From contig LR746274.1 of the NCBI GenBank assembly GCA_902729315.2, forward strand, positions 3,313,037-3,377,036: a DNA stretch of 64,000 nt. The letters run 5' to 3'. Under the pieces are notes generated by a model that worked only from the letters and a program-made list of their open reading frames with translations, had not been told where the DNA came from and made no database searches. The stretch comes from Spirodela intermedia (lineage: Eukaryota > Streptophyta > Magnoliopsida > Alismatales > Araceae). Below are positions 47,001 to 64,000 of the stretch, one piece after another. A program made the translations under genes and the position numbers. Positions within the stretch are counted from its first letter, which is position 1. Every line of letters begins with the position of its first letter.

Positions 47001-48420
47001 TGAGCTCGAACTCAAAGGCAAAGACATTTGTTGTTCTACTATGCATATCTAGACATAATATTAGAGACAACTTATATGAGAATATAAAGTTTTAAATTGA
47101 AGAATCATGGAACGTCACAAACATGAATTCTAAATAGTAACACACCAACATAATACATGGACAAAATGACAAGCTCAATGATTATATCTAAGTTAGATCC
47201 TAAAAGTGAAAATATTTGTTGATCTATTATGTATCTCCATATGAATATTAATGACAACTTATAAGGGAATGAAAAGTTTTGAATTGAAGAGAAACTAAAA
47301 GTCATATGTTGTTGACATGACTCAGTTGTTGTATAATAAATCATGTAAATTTATAATTTATAAAATTAAAAAATACTGATTTTTAGATATTTAGAAGTAT
47401 TTTTAAATAAATATATTAATTATAATTTAATAAAACTTTTAAAAATAATAATAATTTTCCAGATCGATCAATAGGGATGTAATATAATATCGGGTAATTT
47501 TTTAGATTTTTTTAAAATAATATGAATTTTTATAAATTTTATACTAAGAAATAAAAAATAAAAAATATTTAAAATTCATAAAAAAGAGGAATAAGGGTGT
47601 AGATGTCACAATGACATCAGCACTCGACAAACGTAAATCAAGCAAAAATAGAGTTATATTTGACAATTATTATGTAAGTAATTACAAATAATTTAATTGA
47701 TTAAATTAATATTTGTAAAAACCAAAAGAATTATAATTACATAAAGTATAGCTTGATAAATTTAAATCACCTAAATTATCATTAAATGAAATAAAAATTA
47801 AGTTGAAAGTAAGAAAATAGAGTTCTGATATCACGGCGGCGATACATCAATAATGTACCGGAATCCTGAACATTCAAGAAGATCATCGCGTAGTGTCCAC
47901 AGCCTCAAAAGTTCTTATTAGATAAGGATGACGTGAACAATCTCTAGATTTCTTTATGAAGTTTAGAGATCAATGAAATAAGTTGTTAAATCATCTCCAG
48001 TGGTTGTCACTCGATGGAGCGGAAAAATAGCGACCTTGTGATTTTTTAGTAGCTGTCACTTGACAGAGAAGAGTTGGATAGATGTAGGGCACGTGTTAAG
48101 GAGCTTCATTCTCAGGTTTGTGTAGTAAGAAGAGGCTCTTCATCACATTTGGTACGCTCTCAGGAGGTTACAACTCGTCTCCCAACAAATTATCCTCTTC
48201 TTGACGATGGCTTATTTATCGATCAATTAGAGATGATTTACTTAATGGATTTTTGATCTTTTTATTACGAATCGTTCAACAATTTTAATAACAATACTCC
48301 GTGAATTACGTTGGCAAGATTTTTGTCGATGATCTAACGATTCTGATGACTTAATCCTTCACCGATAATTTACAAGAAAGTCTCGATAATCAATTAAAAA
48401 TACGAGTTTTGACTCTAAAA

Positions 48421-48660
48421 GGATTCGATCCCACATCGATTGTTTACATGTATGAAGGAGATTAAAGTAAGTACTATAATGTCCTTATTAAGTGACATCA
48501 TCATAATATATCTCTATTATAACTAAGAGGTAATTTAGGTATGAAAATCTTTGAAGCCTTTCGAAGGAAAATGTGACATAGGTTTACTCCCACATCACTT
48601 GTGTGCTGAAGTTTTGGACAAATATATAGTAATATCGCATTAACAAGCAATTAGTCCTTT
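48421..48660. mobile_element. Possible decayed LTR-like fragment
   Basis: The segment has ATTCGATCCCACATCGATTG near its start and ACTCCCACATCACTTGTGTG about 160 bp later. CCCACATCG-type words of this kind are frequent in plant LTRs and related elements. No matching second LTR, primer-binding site or coding remnant was found beside it, so the call is tentative. Confidence 0.3.
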
Positions 48661-51600
48661 TTTCTTATACATATGATCACACTCTTTGCCCCATAGTCGG
48701 TTGGTCACTAGTGACGTAAAAGAGGAGCAACACACACATGCCCTTATTGGTCCTAGTTGTTTGAGCCTCTACTCACAACTCCCTCTGATTGCGCTTCCAA
48801 CCTACTTGCGGGCTTGACTAGTTGGCGGGTCCCCTCCTTTTGTTATTTATCTTAAAAATAAGACTATAAAAATCATATAAATTTGTAGAAAATACATAAT
48901 TAGCTAAATTTTCACATTAATCAAGTAAAAATCACTTTTCACAATTTAGCATAAATATAATTCTATTTATCATGAGTTAAGGCTAAAGTTATCTAATTAT
49001 TAACTCATGATAATGATAACTTATTAGTTGTCAATAGAGTAATAGAAAAAAATTTCAATTCATGTGATTGTTCTCAAGTATTGAAAAGATAATGAGATGT
49101 TAGAGGATGAACATAATGAACTTACAAAGAATAAATTAATTCTAAATAATGAATTTTTTTTATCTTCTCATCTTATATTAGAGAAATGTTTATACTTCAT
49201 TCGTAAAAAAAAACTACTATGCACTTCAAAGGAAGACTTGAAAGCTCTATCATTATACTTACACAATTAATGATTTAAGTCAATTATTATATTGAAGGTT
49301 GAAATTTTCCATAAGGTCTTAAGGTAACTCAAGTGGTGAGTAGAAAGAGGTTTGGGCTACAACAAAAGTTGTAAGTGCCCATGAAGAGTGTGGTCTCTAA
49401 AGAGATCAATGTATAGGCATGTGGTGTTGATAATCAAACTTATTTATAAGGGATTGATCTCTATAAATATAATATATAGTAGTTGGGCCATTGATCTTAT
49501 AAAATTGACTATATTTTCAAAAGAAAATAGTAAACCATAATAAAAAGGATCCTCTAACACTAGATATAGCTTGGTGAAAGGTGAATCAATATAAAAACTC
49601 ATGTCTCTTGTGCTGACAAGTGAGAGAAATAGAGTAGAACAAACTAACATGTAAAAGGAAACTAATTTATGATAACTTGTATATAAAATAAAGAGACAAT
49701 GTGAGAACTTGTGTTAAGACATACATATATGAAGACAAAACAAAAATAATAGGACATAAAACATAGGAAATCGATTCACCCTCACCCCCCCTCTTAGTGT
49801 TTCACTTAGCCACATCTAACCCAATATAAAGTGTTTAAAACATTCATCTCTATCTCTACTTTGACTTGAACCTCTTTTATTTAGTTGAAAAAAATATTAA
49901 AATGAAATAAAGAAGTTTTGATTGACTAGTCAAATGATGTGAAGGCATGGAATTGATGAGCATTCTTCAAGAATAGAATGATCTTCCTCAACTTGTGAGA
50001 AGCTATAATGTCTTCAAACATCTGCCAGTAATCTCACATGAAAAAAACATTAAAAATTAATGTCTCAAACTTTATGCTTTTCATCAAATTTTTGGACATA
50101 CTATAAGTCAATATTATAGTTCAAAAAACTACTCACAATGACATCTCTCTTTTTTTAGATAAGTTGTGATTAAATTCTTACTTAATCACTTAAGGAAATC
50201 AAAAAACTACTCACAATGAATAGTGTTGGGATGTAAGAGCCATTAAACTAGTGTTGAAATCAAAACTTTGAATGAGATCAGTCCAAACCTCCTTTTTGAT
50301 TGTGCTATGAGTTGAATTAAACACCAACACATTATATTCAAGGAATTTGTTTGTCCACATTAATAGTCAATAGTTATTTCACATAAATTCATCTATACTA
50401 AGCACTATTAGGCCATTGTTAAGTTATCTAGTAGAATTTACAATGTCTTCATCGCCTTATATTTTAGTTGATGGTAATAAAACTCTAACCACTACCCAAT
50501 TTTGCCTACTAAAGATGTCTATACATTCATCCTTTACAATTTCAAGAGTTGATTATTGATAGAGTTCAGTGTAGTGGATAGAAAACTTGAAAGGACTACT
50601 TGAGGGCTTCACATATATTACTAGAATTAATGCTTTTTTGAGCTTTAGAAATTTCAAATCTCACTTATTTCTTATTGATTTTTCAATGTGAGTATTTCAT
50701 ATAAAACAAATATTGTCGTAAAGAGATAGATGTATATATATGAATACGATTATCCAAATATATATATATTATTGGTAAATAATCTTACAAAATCTTCTCA
50801 TATATCTAAGATATCTAACATGTATTTTTCTTTGAATAATAAAAAATTCAAATGGTTAAAAATTAGATATGATATATCCTTTGATTCCTTTTGGATATCC
50901 TCGCATGAAACCAACACCTGATGTCATTAAGTCATAATGTTGTATTATTTTCACATTGGTTTAAATCAGTTTGATAACAATCTAATAACAAGACTATAGA
51001 ACTGATAACATGAGCATTCTTTTAAAAGAATAATACTTTTCATGCACTCTTTATTAATTGGTGAAGTAGTAGATATCTCTGATTTTTAAAAATGATTTTT
51101 TTTTGCTATTTTTTTAGATTTTTGGTTGCACATATCATGGAGGGGTTGAATGATTTATATTAATTTAACTTTGTTAAATTATTCTAATTTTCTCTATCTT
51201 TTTCCTTCATTCTTAAATTTTCATGAATCTTGAAGGCCTAAATTTTGAACACTCTAATATTTTTATAGTAGATCTACTTCCTTATGGCCACTCTCAAAGA
51301 ATATTTCATTCTTGGTTTCTACACAAGATCACTCCTACAGAATATCAATAAGATATTTTCTTCCTAAATTTATTGCTCTAGGTGTTCCAAAGTTGAGTAT
51401 TGAACCAACTCACTTGATTGATTAATTTGAGACGTAAAAACATATTTTTGTGTATAAGTAAAGACAAAATTAACAATGGATTTTTTCTAAAATTTGGCTG
51501 AGACTCGAATTAAGTTCACAAAATTGATGAAGATGAAGATCATAAGTGATTGATTTTTAATCTCCCTTTTATGCCAATAAGCTATATGACTAGTGAATCA

Positions 51601-51709
51601 AATGTTTCTCCTAAATTGAATATCTTCTTGTCATTAGATCAACTTTGAATACTTCTCAAAATTATATGCAAAAAATTGGTCAAAAAGAAATTTGATGGTC
51701 GTAATTTGT

Positions 51710-51900
51710 TTTAATCCCATATTGGATTTAGGATTAATTGCCTAACCTAAGCCCACTATATTAAGGGACTCAATCCCCTAGTGACTATGAGCTTTTTGAA
51801 GCACTACCAATAGAGTACACCTCTTTTGTGTTCAAGATCTCAGGTCATGACATTTGGCTGGTTTGGTCGTGAGCATGCCCAATGGGGTCATCACAATTTG
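51710..51900. mobile_element. Possible second decayed LTR-like fragment
   Basis: It contains TTTTAATCCCATATTGGATT followed by a block with CCTAAGCCCACTATATTAAGG and GAGCATGCCCAATGGGGTCA. This word order resembles plant retrotransposon LTR or leader sequence but has no partner in the window. It is weakly supported. Confidence 0.25.
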
Positions 51901-54900
51901 ACAAGCAACCTTGTGTTGTTCAAAGTAACTACACTATGACATTTAAAATGGCTTTTGTTCACTTTTGTAGTGTTAGATCTAGTCAGTATACCTCATTTTT
52001 TTTTAGCTCTATAAAATAAAGATACATACAAGGAAGATAAGGTAATTACTAGTGGAAGGTCACATGCTGAAAAATATTGTCCGATTTACAACATTTAAGA
52101 CATTGAGTTGAGTACAAGAGGAATGTTGAAGTATTAAACCATGTCCAACAGTTCCTTTGGAATATCAAAAAATATGTTTTTGTATAATTTAATCTCTTTT
52201 CTATGGATCATAATGAATTAAGAGGGATAATTAATTATAAAGACAATATATAGCTAAAGATAGTGAAGTAGTCTTGAAAAATATTAAAGTGATGATAAGA
52301 CATAGTCTTGAATAATTATGTATGTTGAGGTACTAATCAATTTAGAAGTATTCAAATTGACCCTTTGAAATTGATCGGCAATACATTTTGTTTGAGGGAG
52401 GAAAATAATTATGATGACGTTAGAGCTCAATTCTCAAGTTGTATTGAACATCAGAAAAATTACAAACTATAAACTCATCACTTAATGATGTGACCTCAAT
52501 GACCCCAACTTTTTAATTTATGGGCAATTTAGATCAAGAAGAGGGAGTTGACTTGATTAGTTTATAATGCTTAATTCGTAATTCCTCTCTTTAAGTAAAT
52601 TATGGTTCTTCTTAAAATCTGAAGTCATATAGTCTTTCTATAATAACATTGAGATTTTTAAAGTGGTTTAACTCACTACCTATATCCACTCTCTAAGAAA
52701 AAACTTTATTCTTGAATTTCACTAAGGTTTATCACGTAATCACAACTTCTAATTGTTGGGTTCAATTCACTAAAGATTTTTTTAAGAATTTCATTTGTAG
52801 ATTCATGGCCCTATATTGTCAAAGTTAACTAATGGTTAAATTTCTCTCAAGTGATTAAATAAGAATTCAATTATGAATTTATCTCACAAAAAATAAGAAA
52901 AATTTCACTTCAAGATGATGCCATCTAAGAGTGAGCTTAGAAGTTTGATAATGAGAACAATGTATGAGAGCTGGTTTCTACTATTCTCTTAATATTAGGA
53001 GGCTATTAGATGATGAAAAGTGTTGTTGCTTTGAAAAAGTCAGTAACCACTGAATACCTAAAGAATGTTCTTCAACTCAATACCTTCACACATTTTGACT
53101 AGTCATGAAAGACTTTCTCATTGATCTTTAGATTTTTTACAAAATCACTCAATAGAATGCTCGAGGCTGTAATAAAGATAAGGATGATTGTTGTCTTAAA
53201 TTTAGCCATTGGAAAGATATGGTATTTATAGGTAAATTAAGAAGAAAAGTCTTCCTAGGTTTTCATAATCCTCTTATGTCTAATTTTTCTTAAAATAAAA
53301 ATAAGTTTAAATGACAAAGAAATCAATACAATATATTTGATAAAGGGTTTGATATATTTTAAAATGCCAATATGTATTACCATTAAGACATAATGTCCAT
53401 ATAAAATTTTAATTGATTTGAAATTAGTCTGATAAAAGATTTCATATTGAGAACACATTACTATCACATTAATAATGATGTAAGTCTGGTTAAAGTAGTG
53501 ATTCAGTAATCAAAGCTAACCTAAATTACCTCAATTAAAATGTAATCATCATGTATACATATGGAATCAAGATCCAGATATATAAACTCAACTTCAATGA
53601 TTTATAAATTTTAAAACTATTTTTAAATTTTCTTTGTTAACATTCAAAAATTATGTACAACAGAATGAATTGCATGAATTGAGTCAACAGTGTCAATTCA
53701 ATTTAAATGTAGTAATATAAACACATGATACATAGTGGACTAATTCAAATTTTATTCTCATATTTTACTTTGCAAATTTTCATTGATCTGAATATCTTAA
53801 TCATTCTATTTCTCACTATAGTATTTCTAATAAATATTAGTGATTTCCACAATAATATGTAAAGTAATAAGTTCACACAAAAAATCAATGAAGTAAATTA
53901 ATTTCAGAATCATGGATCATGACTATATTTAATGTATTCCTAGATTGTCATTATTTTGAAATATATATAAACACTTTCATGTATCAAGCATATTCAAAAT
54001 TATACATAATTGAATCTTTAAACTGATCTTATGAATATTTATTATTATCAAAACATCATACATTTAATGTTTCAATGCTTATATCTAAGCTTATAAAATA
54101 TATCATACAAATAAATTTGAATTGAGTTATTACTTAAGTAATGATGTAACAAGCATGGACATGTGTTTGAGTTGGAGAAACAAAACTTTTGTGCCATTAC
54201 CTTTATCTTGTGAATCCTTAATGTAGACCATATAAAGACAAGTAAAGATGACATACATAATGTGGAAAGATATGATATAATTTGGTAGGTGATTCATAAA
54301 AAAACCTCCTTAAGATGGCTATAGAGAAAGGCATTAGACACATCCTACAAGTTATACACAAACTAATACAAAATACAAGGATAACATGTATAGTAAGTAT
54401 CTTGATGATTAAATTGAAGGCCTCATGAAACTCAATCCCTAATTACTTCCATAAATTGGAGTCAAAGGACCAATTTACAACCAACAATATTCATTTCAAG
54501 TCACATTGTCACAAGAGATCATAATTTACCACGTAAGGGGCATAAAATTCAAAAGCTATGCTTACTCTCAAGATTGTTTGATCATTGTATGAAGGATGCG
54601 CTGATCCTAACAAATTGTACATAAAGTTCAATAAGGAGATCAAATTATAAATTTCTTTAAACTTGCATGATATGAGAATGTATATGATAATATCCATATT
54701 TAGCTTGATGTAGTACTATTAATGATCACATGAGAATTCATTGACCATAATTTTGAATAGTAATGTTGAATTTATGTAACTGATTTAATATATCACATAA
54801 AAATGTCATGTTACATATTGTTGTGTGAAATGTCAATATTTATAGAATATGTAATTATGAGAAAACAATGATTATATCTCCAAATTAACAAGAGTCCTTA

Positions 54901-56936
54901 AAAAGATATATAAGTATGAAAGTTTACTCAATTATTATGTGTTCATGATATTATACCATTACTTTTGAATATTTTTAGCATTAAATTTATCCATTCAATT
55001 TAGACCATGTATTTCATCGAATATGAATATTTAGACATCTAAGAGTATACTTTTAAAATAATTTTATATGTTTGAATTATCAACAATATTTCTACACATC
55101 AAAAAATTTGTTCAAGATATTCACATGAAAGTGAAGTGCATATTGAGTAGATTCATATAAGTTTGACATTTAGATTTTTATGTAGAAGAAGTAAATGTTT
55201 ATTGATCATTTGGTTTTGTAAGGTTCTAATACTAGATGAATAAGCACATCAACTTTAAGCTTATTTATAACTAAAAATTGAGTTTGCTTGAGAACTTTTC
55301 ACCAAAAGTAAAGAAAGTCATATGTTGATAAACCAGATTAATGTTGATGATATTGTCTTTAGATTGACAAATGAAGAGATGTGCAATGAACTTTCAAAAT
55401 TGTGAAGCATGAATTCAAAATGAAGAGATGTCATGCATTGTAATAGTAAATTATGCCTAGATGAGAAAAGGAAAACAATCAATCAAAAACTTTATAGAGT
55501 AATAATCAAATTATTATTATACCTAACGACAAGTAAGCTTGACATTTTTTTTGTTTAATGTTTGTGTTCCAAATTCCAAAGCAATACAAAAGAATCACAA
55601 TGAACAATAGTTAATTGAATATCTTAGTACTCATCTAAAATTTGATGATTTAAGAATTTAAATTATTAATGTTGATGATTTAAAATATAATTGACGCAAG
55701 AAGCATCAAAAGAACATGCACGATACTTGATGTATGTTTAACTTGTTGGAGCACTAAATGTATAATATTTTGATGATGGTTCAAATATATTAAAAAATCA
55801 ATGGGTTACATTAAAAACTCTATGGTTTTTGTCATCCCTCAATATTTAAATATTTAAATTAGTTAGAAATTCAAAAGATCAGAAATCAATAGAACATCAC
55901 CTTTAAGTGTTTGGATATTCTCTATGAAAAACAAATGTGTTACAATTAAGTACTAACACACACATACATATATATATATATATATCCAAAGTTTATTAGT
56001 TTGACTAAGCCTGATAAAGATCTAATATTGTTGAAACATAACTATTAATATATATCAAAAAAATAATTTCATAATAAAAAATATTTGAGTTACGTCAAAT
56101 GAATAATTGTCAATATTGAAAGTCATAACTTTGGTGACACAATATTCAAAAATATTTTTAAAATTATATTAATTGATATTTAAAGAATCTTCAGTGATAA
56201 TATGAATGGTTTGAATTAAATCAATTAATTCAAGACCAGAAATAAGCAAAGCTAATGATTTATCATCATAGATATCTAGTATAGTATGTTAGCTTTAGTA
56301 TTGACCTTTTACCTCATGAATTCTCATTGATTCTAAAATGCTCATCATTACTTTTCCACAATAATACTTTTTATAAATATTTTTATTTTCTAAAATAATA
56401 TACCAAGTCGTATTCTCGAATTTAATTGATGAAATCCACCGAATTATAGAATTCGATATTAAGAAATCCACATGTATTTCTTAAATTCTTATTTGAGTGT
56501 ATGCCATTATTACTTTCATTTATTACTAAATATATATTTAATTAAATTCGTGTTTATACCCAAAATAATATTTGCTCTTAACTCAGGTTTAGGGACAATT
56601 AATATAATTAATTGTTTAAAATTGATCTTATTGTCATCATAAAAATTAATGCTCCAACATAGAGGTACCTTGGTAAAGTCATAAAAACTGCCCCCACTCT
56701 GGCCGTCAGGGCATTAATTTTATCGCATTGTCTTAGTCAGAGAAGTTCATCCACTTCAGACCGGCGGCGGTCTTCTTCCTCACTTCTCTTGTTTCGCTCC
56801 ACTAGCGCCCCCAGCCTGGACGTCGGAGATCCCGAGGAACGGAGTCGGCTGTATAAGGCTTCTGCCTTCGCTACCCACGGCTTCCGCGCTGCGGTCGTCC
56901 TCCCCCCCGCTCCTATCTCTCTTTCACAGAGCTTTC

Positions 56937-62113
<5,177 letters not shown>

Positions 62114-62324
62114 AGCTCTCTCGTTGCCGGGGGACCAGGCGGAAGAAGGAGATCTAGTTTCAGTCTTTCTCTCTCTGCGTCGAGCTTTTCTTTTCTTCTT
62201 CGAGACAGAAACTAGTCTAAGGGTAGCAGCTGCTTGAATGATACACCGTCCGCGATTGTCATCTAGTTGATACACCTCTGAGAGTTATAATAAATGTCTT
62301 CCTTCTCATGACCTCTTCTCTCTC

Positions 62325-62355
<31 letters not shown>

Positions 62356-62422
62356 CCTCCCCCCGGGCAATGGTCAAACAAGGGCTAGATAGAGGGAGGG
62401 AAACAGAGCGGGGTGGATCCTC
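62114..62422 (+). other. Spacer between FabG and the PPR gene
   Basis: These 309 bp carry the FabG 3' UTR, with an AATAAA-type signal near 62289-62294, and a CT-rich tract (about 62319-62357) that probably lies in the PPR leader. Confidence 0.65.
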
Positions 62423-63775
62423 ATGGCGGACTGCCGGAGGATCTCCGTTCTCCACGCCCGTCTCGTCAAGACCCGCGACCCCAACTCCCTCCGCGATATC
62501 CTCCTCCTCGTCTCCAGCGGCGGCGGCGCCTCTTCTTCATCGCTGAGCTACGCCCGTCGGGTCTTCTCCGAGCACGCGCCGGTGGCCCATCCCTTCCCAT
62601 GGAACGCCATCATCCGCGCGCACGCCCGCACCGCCGCCGGCTCCCCAGCGGCGCTCTCGCTCTTCTCCGCCATGCGCCGCGGCGGCGCCGCCCCCGATGG
62701 CTACACCTTCCCGCTCGTCCTCCGCGCCTGCTCCCTCCACCCCTCCCCACTCTCCGGCCTCCTCGCCGGCTGCGCCGCCCACGCCCTCGCCGCCAAGCTC
62801 GGCCTCCTCTCCCCCGGCCACCCCCACTCCTCCAACGCCCTCGTCGCCTTCTACGGCCGCCACCGCCTCCCCTGCCAGGCCCTCCTCGCCTTCTCCGAGA
62901 TCCCCCCGCCCCGCCGCGATCTCGTCTCCTGGACCGCCCTCGTCGCCGCCGCCTCCTCCGCCGGCCACCACGCCGAGGCCCTACACGCCTTCCGGCATAT
63001 GCAGGCCGCTGGAGTGGCCCCCGACGAGGCGGCCCTGGTGGGCGCCGCCCGTGCCGCCGGCGGGCTCTGCTCGCCGGAGCTGGCGACGTGGGTCTATTGC
63101 TACGCGTGCCGCCGCCGCGGGCTGCGCGTCACGGCGGCGCTCGGGTCGGCGCTGGTGGTGGCGCTGGCCAATTCCGGCAGGATCTCCATTGCCCGCCAGA
63201 TGTTCGACGAAATGCCCATTAAAGAGAGGAACCTGCTCACCAGGACGTCCCTAGTCTGCGCGTTGGCGGCCCACGGGAAGGGGAAGGAGGCGCTGGCGAT
63301 GTTCGAGGGCATGGCATCGGATGGTTTGAAGCCTGACCACGTGGCCTTCATCGGGGCCCTCACAGCTTGTAGCCACGCGGGTCTACTGGAAGAAGGGACA
63401 AGATTGTTTGGATCCATGGAGAGGGACCACGGGCTGGAGCCCATGATGGAGCACTACGGGTGCATGGTAGATCTAATGGGGCGGGCTGGGATGGTAAGGG
63501 AGGCCCACGAGTTTGTCCAGCGGATGCCCATCAGGCCCGGCCCGGTGATCTGGCGGACCCTCCTGGGTGCCTGCGTGGCCCACGGGTACGTTGATCTGGC
63601 GGAGCACGTTAGAGGGGAGATCGCCGAGGTGGACCCCGACCACGACGGGGACTACGTCCTCCTCTCGAACGCCTACGGCGGGATCGGACGGTGGACAGAG
63701 AAGGCTGGGCTCCGGGAGGAGATGGGACACCGCGGAGTTCCGAAGAGCCCCGGGCTCAGCGTACCCTCCCAGTGA
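62423..63775 (+). CDS. Pentatricopeptide repeat protein, PLS subfamily, E type, intronless
   Basis: One uninterrupted frame of 450 residues runs from the ATG in TCATGGCGGAC to TGA. PLS-class PPR proteins bind specific organellar RNAs and mostly act in C-to-U editing. Tandem degenerate 31-36-residue repeats are visible: WNAIIRAHARTAAGSPAALSLF, APDGYTFPLVLRACS, SWTALVAAASSAGHHAEALH, LTRTSLVCALAAHGKGKEAL, KPDHVAFIGALTACSHAGLL and YGCMVDLMGRAGMVREAHEF. The C terminus has the E motif (VIWRTLLGACVAHGYVDLAE, then DGDYVLLSNAYGGIGRW) and stops at GLSVPSQ with no E+ or DYW deaminase domain. Such E-only proteins are thought to need a DYW partner. At 450 residues it is short for the class, so fewer repeats contact RNA. 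The first 250 codons are extremely GC-rich. The N terminus lacks an obvious long targeting peptide, so mitochondrion or plastid cannot be chosen. Confidence 0.92.
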   Translation: MADCRRISVLHARLVKTRDPNSLRDILLLVSSGGGASSSSLSYARRVFSEHAPVAHPFPWNAIIRAHARTAAGSPAALSLFSAMRRGGAAPDGYTFPLVLRACSLHPSPLSGLLAGCAAHALAAKLGLLSPGHPHSSNALVAFYGRHRLPCQALLAFSEIPPPRRDLVSWTALVAAASSAGHHAEALHAFRHMQAAGVAPDEAALVGAARAAGGLCSPELATWVYCYACRRRGLRVTAALGSALVVALANSGRISIARQMFDEMPIKERNLLTRTSLVCALAAHGKGKEALAMFEGMASDGLKPDHVAFIGALTACSHAGLLEEGTRLFGSMERDHGLEPMMEHYGCMVDLMGRAGMVREAHEFVQRMPIRPGPVIWRTLLGACVAHGYVDLAEHVRGEIAEVDPDHDGDYVLLSNAYGGIGRWTEKAGLREEMGHRGVPKSPGLSVPSQ

Positions 63776-64000
63776 ACGAAGCCCAAATAAAAACCTTCTT
63801 TATACTAATTTGTCGAATTGTTTTGTAAAAATTTGTCCAATCAATATTAAGCACTTCCAAAAAAGACCACTATAAATAAATATGTACATTTTTTTATTCT
63901 TACAAAAAAGGGTGGGGATATTTGCATGGACAGTAATTTGGTATTTTTTATTTTTGGTAAAAAAGAAGCTGGCTATAAATATGCTTCTCATCTCCTACCC
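63776..64000 (+). other. Downstream flank of the PPR gene
   Basis: This AT-rich sequence has an AATAAA-type signal just after the stop (near 63785-63790). Nothing else is recognised up to the window end. Confidence 0.6.

Larger units (their letters stand above)
44060..56700. other. AT-rich, gene-free block
   Basis: About 12.6 kb of strongly AT-rich DNA holds only short chance open frames and no conserved protein motif on either strand. Two patches are less AT-rich and look like decayed mobile DNA (about 48420-48660 and 51710-51900). Short (AT)n runs occur, for example at 55968-55984. I could not identify intact elements, terminal repeats or target-site duplications by eye. It is probably old, diverged repeat DNA. 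Confidence 0.6.

Noticed and set aside
62413-63254. Long alternative frames (269, 185 and 144 codons) over the PPR gene
   Set aside because: They are Pro/Arg/Ala-rich shadows of a very GC-rich exon; only the frame starting at 62423 shows PPR repeats.

Overview
This is plant nuclear DNA. Every confident gene belongs to a land-plant family and is split by GT-AG introns (plus two GC-AG introns). The window also holds a decayed Ty1/copia retrotransposon and very many (GA)n/(CT)n microsatellites. Several exons are extremely GC-rich (the intronless PPR gene, the amino-acid transporter, the sterol isomerase) while introns and spacers are AT-rich. That contrast is common in monocots and some basal angiosperms, so a non-grass monocot or similar angiosperm is my best guess; the species is not determined. 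There are no CRISPR arrays, operons or bacterial features.

Layout. 1-4910 (+): 3' part of an O-fucosyltransferase-family gene. 5771-7122 (+): sterol delta8-delta7 isomerase (HYDRA1/EBP). 7703-13073 (-): 13-exon NIPA9-type magnesium transporter, convergent with HYDRA1. 15040-20806 (-): 8-exon organellar RecA with an acidic tail (RECA2-like). 22996-25526 (-): 7-exon vacuolar Qa-SNARE (SYP2 family), whose membrane anchor is on its own last exon. 26110-29520 (+): dead copia element. 29.5-33.5 kb: gene-free, microsatellite-rich. 33543-37090 (+): 7-exon LHT1-type amino-acid transporter whose first intron is full of tandem and simple repeats. 39303-40061 (-): single-exon TLC-domain membrane protein. 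41642-43982 (-): NOP56 pseudogene that keeps its introns but lacks its 5' part and one internal exon and carries frameshifts. 44.0-56.7 kb: about 12.7 kb of AT-rich DNA with no recognisable gene. 56937-62113 (+): 11-exon plastid 3-oxoacyl-ACP reductase (FabG). 62423-63775 (+): intronless PLS/E-type PPR gene.

Exon boundaries were worked out by hand from splice consensus, reading-frame phase and conserved protein motifs. For all seven complete spliced genes and the partial fucosyltransferase the phases close exactly. The genes form no pathway or cluster; they are unrelated housekeeping and transport genes. I found no convincing undescribed biological system. The most interesting points are the SYP2 anchor exon that intron retention would remove, the two GC-AG introns, the CCCTAA-like telomeric tract inside HYDRA1, and the NOP56 remnant ending at a GC hairpin beside the AT-rich block.
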